A DNA stretch of 58,115 bases from Cladosporium sp. IMV 00045 (Eukaryota; Ascomycota; Dothideomycetes; Cladosporiales; Cladosporiaceae), in the NCBI GenBank assembly GCA_001931905.2, contig MSJI02000784.1, forward strand, positions 1-58,115, in the 5' to 3' direction. Of this stretch, positions 1-10,742 are shown one piece after another; the stretch's first letter is position 1, and each line of letters opens with the position of its first letter. The notes under the pieces are model-generated. The model made no database searches and was not told the DNA's origin. It worked only from the letters and a program-made list of their open reading frames with translations. A program made the translations under genes and the position numbers.

Positions 1-377
1 TCGGCCATTGTCTCTGCTCTGGCGGCCGCTTTCTCGGCTCTCGATCCAATCTTCTCGTAGGCCTGGAAAGGCTTCCTAAAGCTCTTGCTATGTTGTGGGT
101 TGTTTGGGTTTGTTTGTTGTGGAGGCGTAGAATGGCGACTGTTAGGCGCAGGTTGGAATCCGTCTTCCAGCACCTTTACGAAGTTCGATGGGAACATTCC
201 TATTGCTCTCGGGTCGCGTCGCAGTCTTCCCATCCACCAGAGGCCGTCGCCAGCATTGAGCGCCTCGATCAGATCGCCCTCGACGAAGCCCAAGTCGCGC
301 TTTGTCTCGCCGCCCCAAGAATATGTTGCTCTGACCCAGCAGGGAAATCTGCTTGGGAGATCCGGTGGTGCGCCCAT
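1..377 (-). CDS. SH3-domain protein, Cyk3-like N terminus (partial, 5' end)
   Basis: The minus strand is open from an ATG at 377 to the left edge of the window (125 codons), so only the N terminus is present. Residues about 8-75 form an SH3 domain: RFPCWVRATYSWGGE, then DLGFVEGDLIEALNAGDG, then WWMGRLRRDPRAIGMFPSNF. This is the usual ALYDF / acidic RT loop / WW / G-x-FPSNFV layout. A Pro/Gln/Asn-rich linker follows, then SKSFRKPFQAYEKIGSRAE. From memory, an N-terminal SH3 of this type followed by this linker is typical of the fungal cytokinesis protein Cyk3, which acts at the division site and septum. The SH3 call is firm. The Cyk3 assignment is an inference, because the transglutaminase-like region that would settle it lies outside the window. 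Confidence 0.6.
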   Translation of the reverse strand, partial: MGAPPDLPSRFPCWVRATYSWGGETKRDLGFVEGDLIEALNAGDGLWWMGRLRRDPRAIGMFPSNFVKVLEDGFQPAPNSRHSTPPQQTNPNNPQHSKSFRKPFQAYEKIGSRAEKAAARAETMA

Positions 378-1127
378 GACGGCGAAGTATAGCGAAGGAT
401 TGTAATGACAGGTATTGTTTGCAGTATCGAGGAATGTTCAGGCGCGGTCGTTAAACATTTGTCGCAGTCTGCGCCGGACTTGGTACTGTTTGCGAGCGAG
501 GTGGAAGACGGTTGCTATGCGGATCGTCGGGTCTCCGCTAGAGGAACGAGCTGATGCAGGAGCGTTTACGCGTAGTGAGACACGGAGAGAATAATGACAG
601 ACGAAGCGATGATGCCTCAATGGTACAGGTAGAAATGACTGCGATCAATGTAGTTATGTAGAAAAGGCCGCGAGTGGGCTGGAGGTACGGTGCATATGCA
701 GTTGCATTGATTGGTGTGTTGTGTATTTAGGTAGGTGGTTTAGGTAAACAAGCGAGCTCGAGTTGGCTTTCTTAGCGCCAAAGTAGCTCCAATGTCTAAA
801 TCTAAAATTGATGACACGGGTCGGCAAACAACGTCACGCAAGGTGCGGCCAGCCAAATGCAGGAACAGAGCAAACGGTCACCGTTTCGCGGCCGGTACAA
901 GCGTTGCGACAGTGACAAGTGGAGTATATGCGTATTGAAAGCATGATCTGGCTGCTTTCAGAGGCTACCTTCTCCGAGGCTAGGACTTTGGAAACACAAC
1001 ATACGGCAAGGCGTAGCTCTGGTGCAGCGTGGGTCTCCTCATGGTGATCATGCACACGCGGTGAAATACATAACAATAACAATACACATCTTTATACATG
1101 GATGGCCGAGCAGGGCACTTCCCAGAT
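378..1127. other. Intergenic: upstream of the SH3 gene, downstream of Mmc1
   Basis: About 750 bp between two minus-strand genes. It should hold the promoter of the SH3 gene and the 3' UTR of the Mmc1-like gene. I see no convincing coding frame, tRNA or repeat. Confidence 0.5.
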
Positions 1128-3221
1128 CTATGGTTGTGTCTTAGAGAGTGCATCTCTCGCTCTGTCAATGCCATCTCGTGCTCTCTGCCACGTTTCAACG
1201 TCCTCAGGACGCAACGCCACCCGACCGCCCCGACCAACGATGCTCCTCAATTGCCCTTCGACTTCGGCCAAGGCCCGCCTTCCATTCTCCCTTACAGAAA
1301 GCTCGAAGTCATTCCGCCTAGCTCCCCACTTCTTTTGCATGCGACGCAAACTCCATACCAGTCCGAGGGATGCCACAGCGCCTGCCTCCGCCATTGCCGT
1401 GCCAGAAGATGCAACAAGCAGCCACGCACCAAGTGCCGTTGTACCACTGATGGTACTAAGAGTACTGACCAAAAGTGTCTGTGCCCTCCTGTGAAGTGCA
1501 GGCACGAGAGTGTGCAACATCGTCGCTCGGGACAAGGTGATCATTTGAAGCCATGGCGGATCGAACAATGCGTTGACACCGCTTTGCTCTTGGAGACGGG
1601 AGAGCATTGCGGGCATTTGCATGAGTTCCGCCACGCTCTCCTTGTGGTTCTTTACAGCCTCGTAGCTCTCCATCTCCTTCTTGTTGCCCTCATCAAGTAG
1701 CTTCTGCTCCATGCCGCTCTTCTTGAGCTCGTTCTCTGTGGCGATACCAGACTCCCTGATGCGTCCGCTCAAGAAGGCGAGGTTCTGTTCGGCCTCGTGC
1801 AACCAGCTGCGCTGTAGGATGTCTGCTGCAGAGAAGGTCACGTCATCGATTCGCCACAGAAGACGGAACCATGCGGTCCTGTTCCATGACTTTGATTCGA
1901 GAGCAGTGGTGATGTTGAGTTGAAGATCTTTGTGCGCTTCGGCAGACCATGATGAGATGGCTTCTTGTAGAGCGTTCCGCTTTGCATCGGGAATGTTGGT
2001 TTTCTTTACTTCAGCTGCTCGCTCCAATTGGACCTGGTCAACCACAAGAGAGGTTGATTCAAGCGCAGAGTCAATCTGGGCTTGCACTGCTTGCTTGAGG
2101 CCGCTTGGGTCTTTCGTGGTAGACTGGACGAGCCATTCACTGATCGCAGACACTCTGCTGTTCTCCCATTCTTCGCTAAACCTCGCACCATTTGCTTGGC
2201 TTTCGCGGAAAATGTCTAACGCATGGCCAGCGAGGTCAACGTTGAGAATCTTTCCAAGCTTGTCATCTGGGGAAGATGCTCCTGGGGCTGTAGGAGTAAC
2301 CATTGGTAGATTGATCGCAGAGGCAATGAGGCCCGGATTAAGGCCAGCTTTCTGCATCTGACCACATTCCACCGCGCCTTCCACGCCGTCACCAACGATC
2401 AAAGCCTTGTGAACGGGATAGCGCACGAAGCCTACTCTTCCACCATTTGACATGGGCATGGACAAGCTGGGCACCAACACCGAGCTCTCCACTTCTCTTT
2501 TGTTCGCGCCTTCATGACCACCAAGTCCAACTCCATTAAGACCAGTGACCAGTATTTCCAGACCATGCCTCTTCAACAAAGGAGACGGGACGAGCAATGT
2601 CCTGATCATCGGACTGTCCGCAGGTAAGAGATCGTCTGGCTCGCCATATCTGAGCAGCAAGCTTCTACCATCGCCCGCGTCACCCAATATCCTCTTCTCC
2701 CACTCTTCTTCAGCCCCCAATGCATCCGCGACCAGTACTCTAGCCAGCTTCTTTGCAGCCGCAGCTCCCTTCTCCCCCAACCCCAAGAAAGCCACGCGAA
2801 TGACCGGGTCGTCGCTCTCCAGACTTCGAAGCGCAAGCTGTAGTCGCGAGAGATCCACGAATCCGCCTGCCGAGTCTTGCAGTGCATTCAATCGCTGGTG
2901 GAGCTCGCGCAGCTCATGAGGTACGGTCGAAGGCGCATTGATGGCGGAGGAAGAGGCGAGGGATCCGTTATAGCGTCGTGTCGGGACATTCGTCGCTATT
3001 CTGCTCACGCCATGTCGCGTCGCGCATTTGTTCGCATTATGTGTTCCAGGCCGCGACTGCGTGTGGAGGGCTCGAGTTTCAAGTCGTCGACCAGGGCGCG
3101 CGTTTGGGATTGCCCGAGATGGGAATTTGGCGGCGTTCTGGAAGTGACATGAAGGGCAGACATATCTTTCGGCCGGGGACAATGCAAGGTTTTGAAGCGC
3201 CAAAGGCGCGCGGCGAGACAT
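1128..3221 (-). CDS. Mmc1-like mitochondrial protein
   Basis: Single-exon gene of 697 codons from the ATG at 3221; an in-frame TTG 39 nt upstream is not needed. The N terminus is rich in Arg, Ala and Ser with few acidic residues, as expected of a mitochondrial presequence, and is followed by low-complexity sequence to about residue 100. The conserved body runs from about 105 and includes VIRVAFLGLGEKGAAAAKKL. The C-terminal half has the segment SWNRTAWFRLLWRIDD and a hydrophobic stretch (GTTALGAWLLVASSGTAMAE, then AGAVASLGLVW) ahead of a charged tail. From memory these match the fungal Mmc1 family of mitochondrial proteins linked to inner-membrane or cristae organisation. The biochemical role is not visible in the sequence. 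Confidence 0.7.
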   Translation of the reverse strand: MSRRAPLALQNLALSPAERYVCPSCHFQNAAKFPSRAIPNARPGRRLETRALHTQSRPGTHNANKCATRHGVSRIATNVPTRRYNGSLASSSAINAPSTVPHELRELHQRLNALQDSAGGFVDLSRLQLALRSLESDDPVIRVAFLGLGEKGAAAAKKLARVLVADALGAEEEWEKRILGDAGDGRSLLLRYGEPDDLLPADSPMIRTLLVPSPLLKRHGLEILVTGLNGVGLGGHEGANKREVESSVLVPSLSMPMSNGGRVGFVRYPVHKALIVGDGVEGAVECGQMQKAGLNPGLIASAINLPMVTPTAPGASSPDDKLGKILNVDLAGHALDIFRESQANGARFSEEWENSRVSAISEWLVQSTTKDPSGLKQAVQAQIDSALESTSLVVDQVQLERAAEVKKTNIPDAKRNALQEAISSWSAEAHKDLQLNITTALESKSWNRTAWFRLLWRIDDVTFSAADILQRSWLHEAEQNLAFLSGRIRESGIATENELKKSGMEQKLLDEGNKKEMESYEAVKNHKESVAELMQMPAMLSRLQEQSGVNALFDPPWLQMITLSRATMLHTLVPALHRRAQTLLVSTLSTISGTTALGAWLLVASSGTAMAEAGAVASLGLVWSLRRMQKKWGARRNDFELSVRENGRRALAEVEGQLRSIVGRGGRVALRPEDVETWQRARDGIDRARDALSKTQP

Positions 3222-3714
3222 CTCTGTCTGTCTCGAGTTGGAAGCTGCACCATCGTTCAAGTCGAGAATATAGAGATGGGGTTTCCGAGGGAAGCTTGTG
3301 GCTGCCTGAGGCAGCCAGAACTCTCACTCAGATGCTCTGCTGTGAGACATCCATTGACCACATATATCCGGCGAGCAGTATTTTGGCCCTTTGCAAAACC
3401 AGGTCATTATGGCCATGTCACGTAGAGATAATCGGGTAGAGACTTGCCGCGCAGTGTATGGGATCGAGGCTTCGAATCAACTAGGATAGATCTCGATTGT
3501 CTTGACCAACATATGTAACCTCTGTAAGAGAGGTACTACCTAAAACTCAAAAAGCAGAAATAGCGAAGCATCTACGGGCCGCAGTAGGTATCAGGAGGAT
3601 TCCTTTATCCCGAGCTCATAGACTATTCCTCCCCAAAACTCCTAGCGCCTTGCTTCCTGAAAAGAAACACATCCCGACGGTTTTCGTTCGAACGTGTGCA
3701 AATCTTGTAGTTAC
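3222..3714. other. Intergenic: Mmc1 promoter and HAT2 3' flank
   Basis: About 490 bp between two minus-strand genes. No supportable coding sequence or RNA gene was seen. Confidence 0.5.
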
Positions 3715-5382
3715 TCAAGTCTCCTCAACCTCCCTCCTCTGCACACCGGGAGAAAGCTTCTCCACCAATTGGCGACTAGCACGCCAGACCTGGATCAGGT
3801 TGTCTTCGCCGGCGCTGGCCATGACCCAGGGGTCGTTCTTATTCCAGGAGAAATCGCTGACACGGCTGGTGTGGCCACCGTGCATGAAGAGCATTTCAGG
3901 AGGGCCGTCCTCAGCGTCCTCGGGCGATTGCTCGCTGCCAGTCTGGCTGATGTCCCAGAAGATCGTACGGCGATCGTCTGAAGACGAAGCGAGGATGGCG
4001 GGCTCATGCGGGTGCCAGTCGACCTTGCTGATCACGTCTTGGTGGCCTTCGAGTGAGCCGATGCGGCCGTGGTTCGGGAATCGAAGATCGAAGAGACCAA
4101 TGGTCTTGTCAGCAGATCCGGTAGCAAGCAACTTGTCCATGGTAGGGTGGAACGCGAGGGTGTTGATGTCGTCGGAGTGCGCGTTCTTGAACATGATGGC
4201 GGGCTTCGTGTCACTCTTGGAGCGGAGGTCCATGATCTGAATTGTGAGATCATCAGAGACGGAGCCGAAGAGGTTCTTGCCGTGCTCAGGGTGGTATTGA
4301 ACGTCGTTGACGGTGGCGCTGTGATGGGAGAACTGGCGGGCAGGCTTGAGGGTTTTGGTCTCGAGTGAGAAGTCCCGGGGCAGATCCCACAGGTTGACCA
4401 TCTTGTCCTCGCCACCCGAGAGAAGCTGGCCTTCGGTGTGAGGGTTCCACTCAAGCGCAAAGCCCTCGCCGGTGTGTCCGGTCAATGTTGCTTGAGGCTT
4501 CGGAGCACTGTCATCCTGAGGCACGGAGGAGTGCTTGGTACGATCCCACACGTAGACGTTGTGGTCCGGGGAGAATGTCGCGATGATGTTAGCGTTCTGT
4601 GGCTGATAGCGGGCCTTGTTGACCTCGCCGGGGTGAACGATCTTCTGAACGACAGAAAAGTTGATCTGCTCTTTCGCGGCGCCAAAGCCTCCGAGCTCCT
4701 CGGTTGCTGGGTTGTACTCGGCAAGTGTTCGCGCCGGAGGCTTGGGAAGGTTAATGTGCGCGATTTGTAGGTATTCGGTCTGGTGGTTTGAGGTGTGGGT
4801 ACCGATCATCATGCGATGGGTGCGGAAGGATGTGCCGGGGACATCCTTGACGTCGGGCAGCCACTGAGTTGTCAAGGTTGGCCATGTGAGCGCGCGACTG
4901 TACATGATGTCGTAGAGAAAGACACTGTTCTTCTTCCAGATTTTGTATTCCTCGTTGATGACCTTCTGCTCCATCTGCTCCTTCTCATCGGCGGACTGCG
5001 TTGGTGGTACTGTAGAGAAATGTTCGTCAGCTCATGTCGGAGTGATAACAATATGTATGCGAGTGACCGTGTGGCGCCAGAGGTATTGGACGGTCATTGT
5101 CAAGAGACATATGCGCCCCCTTCGAAAGCAGCTCGACCGGATTATTATTTGGAGATTCGTCGACCCGCGAAGCATACTGCTTCGGTCCTCTACGGCTCCG
5201 TCGATCGGACGCTGGCCCTTCGTACATCGTGCCCAAAGGTATTCCGGGAAACCGATTGACCTCAACGAAGCCAAGATTTCTCAATTCTCTTTTCATTCGC
5301 AGGTTCGACGAAGGCATGCTGGTGTACGATGATGTATGACCTGTGTTTGATAGAGCGATGCGACCGTACCTTGAGCTGCCAT
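3715..5382 (-). CDS. hat2: Histone acetyltransferase type B subunit 2 (RbAp46/48-like WD40 protein)
   Basis: Two exons: 5382-5370 (13 nt, MAAQ plus one base) and 5009-3715, giving 435 aa. The 360-nt intron has donor GTACGG and acceptor CTACAG and rejoins as MAAQVPPTQSADEKEQMEQK. The N-terminal helix motif EEKVINEEYKIWKKN-type (here EQKVINEEYKIWKKN) and WPTLTTQWLPD are the histone-binding-chaperone signature. They are followed by seven WD40 blades (for example GEDKMVNLWDL, GSADKTIGLFDLRF, SSSDDRRTIFWDIS, GEDNLIQVW) and the family loop SPEDAEDGPPEMLFMHGGHT. Such proteins bind histone H4 and serve HAT-B, CAF-1 and related complexes. The gene is divergent to XRN1, with 434 bp between the start codons. 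The first intron is long for this window. Confidence 0.92.
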
Positions 5383-5816
5383 GTTGATGGCTCTGAGCTA
5401 CTGCTCTTGATGTTCTGAATCTACTTCTGTGGTTCTGAAAGAAGAAGTTGCGTCGCAAATGAGTGCTTTCTAGAATGGTTCGGCCGGGTGAGTGAAGGTG
5501 AGATGGTGGTTTTGCGGTGGTGGGAGTGCAAGATTAAATGGAAGTCGCGACTTACAGCTTCGACTTACGCGCACCGCGACTCGGCTTTCCCGCATGGGCT
5601 TATCGATAAGCGCAAGGTACTGATGGTCCAAGCGCAGCTTGTGAGTGTCACTTCATGAGCGTCATGAGCATCCCTCTTCCTCTCTTTCTTTTCTCCAAGG
5701 ACTCCGTGTCGGAACGCCGCCATCACCCTCCTTACTCCTCTTGTCTTTCGCGTAAAGCACTTCTTCACTATCGACGCCAAGTACACGAGCGACTGTCTTG
5801 AAATACAGCAGCCGCC
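5383..5816. promoter_or_regulatory. Shared divergent promoter of HAT2 and XRN1
   Basis: Only 434 bp separate the start codons of two oppositely transcribed housekeeping genes, so both promoters must lie here or within the first introns. The interval contains the GATA palindrome at 5598-5611 and a 9-bp tandem repeat (TCATGAGCG/TCATGAGCA) near 5655-5672. No TATA box was recognised. Confidence 0.5.
5598..5611. promoter_or_regulatory. Perfect 14-bp palindrome with overlapping GATA motifs
   Basis: GCTTATCGATAAGC is its own reverse complement and carries CGATAA (an HGATAR site for fungal GATA factors) on both strands. It lies 206 bp upstream of the XRN1 ATG and 216 bp from the HAT2 ATG, near the middle of the shared promoter. 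The palindrome is seen directly; its use as a binding site is inferred. Confidence 0.4.
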
Positions 5817-8800
5817 ATGGGTATGTCCACCGCCACCGCCAACTGCGCGCGCTCCTCATGCTGACAGCGATGATTAGGTGTCCCCAAATTCTTTCGATGG
5901 CTCTCTGAGCGCTATCCCGCCATCTCGCAGCTCATCGCTGAGAACCGCATTCCCGAGTTCGACAATCTTTATCTTGACATGAACGGCATTATCCACAACT
6001 GCACCCACAATGACTCTGGTTCGCACACCAAACACACCCCCGAAGATGAAATGTTCATCAAGATCTTCAATTATATTGAGCATCTATTCGGCAAAATCAA
6101 GCCGCAGAAACTATTCTTCATGGCCATTGACGGCGTGGCTCCACGTGCGAAGATGAACCAGCAGCGCGCTAGGCGTTTCCGTACCGCTCTCGATGCTGAA
6201 CAGGCCCGTGAAAAGGCTATCAGAGATGGCGTCGAGCTGCCGAAGGAGGCGCCTTTCGACTCCAATTGTATCACTCCTGGTACAGAGTTTATGGCGCGCT
6301 TGACGCAACAGCTCAAATACTTCATCGCGAAGAAGGTTAGCGAGGATGTCGAGTGGCAGGGCTGCGAGATTGTTCTGTCGGGCCACGAAGTTCCCGGAGA
6401 GGGCGAGCACAAGATCATGGAATACATCCGCCAGGCGAAGAGTCAGCCGAACTACGACCCCAATGTCCGCCACTGTTTGTATGGTTTGGACGCCGATTTG
6501 ATTATGCTTGGTCTCCTCTCGCACGACCCGCACTTCTGTTTGCTGCGTGAGGAGGTCACTTTTGGACGCCAGTCTAAGGCTAAGAGCAAGGAGCTGGAGC
6601 ACCAGAATTTCTACCTCATGCATCTCTGCATCGTGCGCGAATATCTCGAGCTGGAATTCCAGCAGCTGAAAGATCCGGAAGTAGCGAAGGGTATTCCCTT
6701 CGACATGGAGCGCATCATCGATGACTTTATCCTCATGGCATTTTTCGTGGGAAACGACTTTTTGCCCAACCTGCCGCATCTTCATATCAACGAAGGAGCG
6801 CTGGCGCTCATGTTTGGTGTGTACAAGCAGGTGCTGCCAAAGGCTGGCGGCTACATCAACGAAGGTGGCGAGATTAACCTGCCGAGATTGGCCATGTTGC
6901 TTGATGAACTCAGTCATGTCGAGTTTAGGCACTTCGAGCATGAACATCAAGATGCAAGCTGGATGTCGGCTAAGGGTGTTCAAAAGGAAGATGTCATGCA
7001 GAAGGTGAAGAGAAAGGGTGGCATCCAAACAATCACCGCCAACCAGAAAGAACTGTACACCACCGTCAAGAAGTACGTCAATGGACGTGCAAACTTGCAG
7101 GGAAATGCAGGGCCTCTCGACCTGCCCTCTACTCTCAAGGCCGAGGATCGCGCCTTTGTCGAAGAGCTCGCTACTAGTCTTCATCTTCAATGTCAGAACA
7201 TTGTCGACGATGAAGGCAACCGTCACCAGCAGCTTTCCTTCCCTGCGCGCCCGGAGATGGATGATTCCGAAGACGACGAGGATGAAGAGGCGCAGAATGC
7301 TCTTCTACGCGTGTTCAAGCAGTACGACAAGGCCAAGGTCGAAGATGTCTCTGCTGAGCAGGCGCAGGGCAAGGCGCAAGAGAAGTACGATCAGAAGTTC
7401 AAGGAGTGGAAGAACAAGTACTACGCAGAAAAGTTCGAGTGGGGTCTGGAGAACACCGAGGAGCTGACGAAGCTCACGCAAAATTACGTCCAAGGTCTGC
7501 AGTGGGTGCTATTCTACTACTACCGTGGTGTGGCCTCTTGGCCCTGGTACTACCAATACCACTACTCGCCCATGATCAGCGATGTCAAGATGGGACTCGG
7601 CGCCAACATGAACTTCGAGCTTGGCCAGCCTTTCCGCCCATACCAGCAACTCATGGGTGTCTTGCCGGACCGCAGTAAAAGCATCGTACCCAAGGCATAC
7701 CACGACTTGATGACCAACCCGAACAGCCCAATCATCGACTTCTACCCTAGGGACTTCGAGCTCGACATGAACGGAAAGAAGCAAGAATGGGAAGCTGTTG
7801 TCAAGATTCCGTTCATCGACGAGAAACGACTCCTCCCAGCAATGGCAACCAAGGACCACTTGCTCACCCCAGACGAGGCTCACAGGAACGGCTTCGGCAC
7901 CACGATGAAATTCGTTCACGACAAGAACACCGACTTCACATACCCCAGCAGTCTGCCTGGCATCTTCCCGGACATCGAGCACTGCAAGTGTGTCGAGAAT
8001 ATCTATGAGCTCCCCGTCATGGACGGTCTTGAGGTCTTTGTTGGCCTCGTTGATGGTGTCAAGCTCAGGGAAGCCTCTTTGGCTGGCTTCCCCAGCTTGC
8101 ACACTCTCCCATTTGCTGGGCAGCTTGGCTTCCACGGTGTTACCATCTTCCAACAAGAAAGCAGGAATGAGAGCATGGTTGTTACACTTCTGCACGATGA
8201 GGAGAAGAGCGCCACCAAGAACGCACTTGAACACCTGGGCAAGGCTGTTCACGTTGGGTTCCCCTTCTTAACAGAAGGCAAAGTCATGAGCGCCACTGAC
8301 GAAATGTTCACGTACACTCTCATCGATCCCAACCAGCCTGCGATTGGACAGAACGTCCAGCAGACCCCTCACCAATCGCAGGGCATTTCTGATTTCAAGA
8401 AGAAGGCCAACCGTATTGAGCAGTTCTATTCTAAGAGACTGGGCACTGTCATCGGTCAGGTTGACAGCTTGGTTCAAGTTGATATGTTGGTTGGCCTGAA
8501 GCAGACCGAGTCTGGAGCGCTGGTGAAGGAGTACGCACCAGTCCCAGGACAGGAACCTGATTACGCCATTCAAACCGTCGTCGACAAGGTGATCTCGGAG
8601 GATCAGCGTTTCATCGAAAGGGAGGCACTGCCGCTGCCTGAAGAGTTTCCCGTCAACACCAAAGCGTTCTTCCTGGGCGACATGGCATATGGACGTCCAC
8701 TTCAGGTCACCGGTCACACCGCAGACCTGCAAAAAGCAAATGTCTGGGTTAGCATGCTCAAGGGCCGTGAGTCCGAATTTGGGCACGCCATCGCGAGGCA

Positions 8801-10139
8801 AGCCGAGCAACAAGATCCCTACCTGCCTAGCTACCGTGTTGCGCAGAAGCTCAATCTTCATCCTTTGGTTCTTTCGAAGCTGACTTCTGCTTTCAACGTT
8901 CAATCTTCTGGTCTCCGCCTCAATCTCGGCCTGAACCTGAAGTTTGAGGCTAAGAAACTGAAGGTTTTGGGCTACAGTCGCAAGGGCGCTTCTGGCTGGG
9001 AGTACTCCCAGAAAGCAGTCGCTCTCCTTACCGAGTACATGATGAAGTTTCCTCAATTTATCGGTACCATCGCTCTCAACCCTACAGGCGATGGCTGGGA
9101 GGACACCTCCTTCTACCCTGACCCGACGGAAGCGAAGGCGAAGATGAAGGAGATTGGCGCGTGGCTCAAGAGCGTCGAGACTAAGGCATTTGAGCGTGTC
9201 CCTCTTGAAGCCGAGCAGCTTGACGAAGAGACTGTCAAGTCGATTGAGGCTGCTGCGGACGCCAACAATGCTGCCAACAGTGAGGTTGAGGGTAAGCAGA
9301 TCAGCGGAGTTCCCCGCTCTGCCTTGCTCAAGCCCACAGACGCTGTCCAGCGTACCACTCGCCAACGCTTTGCAATCGGTGACCGCGTCGTCTACGTCCT
9401 CGATTCTGGTCGCGTCCCTATCGCTATGCGCGGTACTGTCGTCGGCATGACTCGTACTACAAAGACCACCCTCCTTGATGTCGTATTCGACTACACGTTC
9501 ATGAGTGGCTCGACATTGAACGATCGTTGCTCGCCTTTCCGTGGCAGCACTGTTCCTTCTGAGGCTGTGGTCAACCTCAGCGACCGCCAGGTTCTGTCTC
9601 TGTCTGATGCAGCCAAGGCTAGGCAGCCCAAGCAACAGAGCCTGCCGCTCCGCTCGCGTGGCCCTGCCACTCATGTAGCCAATGGCTACGGCCCACCGGG
9701 TCAACAACTTCGCCCAGCTGATCAGCCTGCTCCGCTCCAGGGCTCCTACCGTGGCGCCTTTGGCGGCCAGAATGGCGCTCCTCGCGGTAACTTCGCTCCC
9801 CGTGGCCGAGGCGGTTTTGCTTCTCAGGTCCAGCCTAACGGGGCTGGCCCAGCTCAAATCCAGCAGAACGGCTTCCATACTCGTGGACGCGGGGGTATGC
9901 CGAACGGTGCTCAGCGCGGTGGCAGAGGTGGCAACAGGGGCGGATACAACGTCATCGACAACACTGATCCCACAGAAGGTGTGATTCGCAACAATCCTGC
10001 TTTCAGGCCGCAAAGTTACACGAGCGTGCCGCCACCGTCCAACTTGAACGAGACCGGTCGCGGGAGAGGACGCGGTGGTGGAAGAGGCCGTGGCGGACGC
10101 GGACGCGGCAGAGGTGGTCCCGCTGCGCCGCCTAGCTAA
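5817..10139 (+). CDS. XRN1: 5'-3' exoribonuclease 1 (Xrn1/Kem1)
   Basis: Exon 1 is only ATGG (5817-5820). A 57-nt intron (5821-5877, GTATGT...TTAG) is followed by exon 2 (5878-10139), giving 1421 aa that begin MGVPKFFRWLSERYP, the XRN1 rather than Rat1/XRN2 form. The nuclease core holds the acidic metal-binding motifs: LYLDMNGIIHNC (Asp35), AIDGVAPRAKMNQQRARRF, GHEVPGEGEHKIMEYIR, YGLDADLIMLGLL and FFVGNDFLPNLPHL. The helical region and Xrn1 D1-D4 domains follow. The last ~170 residues are Gly/Arg/Asn/Gln-rich with repeated RGRGG/RGG blocks, as in fungal Xrn1. The enzyme degrades decapped 5'-monophosphate mRNA in the cytoplasm. Length fits the family. Confidence 0.96.
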
Positions 10140-10742
10140 GTGAGAGATTCACACTTTGAGAGCTTAAGGACTCTGAGATTATCTGGAGGATGGTGTGAAC
10201 TGTAGTAGAAGGGCAATAGCTGATTGAATTCAAACCCATCGATGAAGAACATAATTTTTCGATATTGATACGACATGTGAAGTCGATCCTATAAGTTTCG
10301 CAGGCGTAGACACTGCTCTGCAACTGTAGAGTTATGAATGTGCTCGGTTAAATACGGCTTCGATGTCGAGGTGAAGTGTAGAGCCGCCATATAAGAGCAC
10401 ATCGATAGCCATACCGAGCATTCTTACAGCCACATGAACAAGTTCGTTTCGCACCTTAGAAGTGATGAAGCCTGTATTGCGGTTGGTGGTGGGTAGTCAG
10501 ACTTCAAGTTTGGTTCGTCTCGTCCCGAGCCACACTTTACGCGGAAACGCGTTCAGTCTTCCACACACCTCTCTCTTTCGTCTAGCCTTGCAGCATCATT
10601 TGATACATCAGCATGTGATTATCACTTGTGTATACTCTTTTTCATTCCGTCACATCAGTATAGATATACCTGTATCAGCTATGAACTGTTCAGACAGCAC
10701 TCTCGACGCGAAGTCCTCGGCGCGTCATTACCGGCTCTCGAC
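10140..10742. other. Intergenic: XRN1 3' flank and ligase promoter
   Basis: About 600 bp between two plus-strand genes. The ligase frame stays open upstream to a TTG at 10626, but ATG 10743 fits the protein better. No other feature was seen. Confidence 0.5.

Noticed and set aside
6111..7226. 371-codon minus-strand frame within XRN1
   Set aside because: Same reason: the plus strand encodes the nuclease active site here.
8268..10013. 581-codon open frame on the minus strand
   Set aside because: It lies wholly within the XRN1 coding sequence, which has strong conserved motifs on the plus strand. Long antisense frames follow from codon bias.
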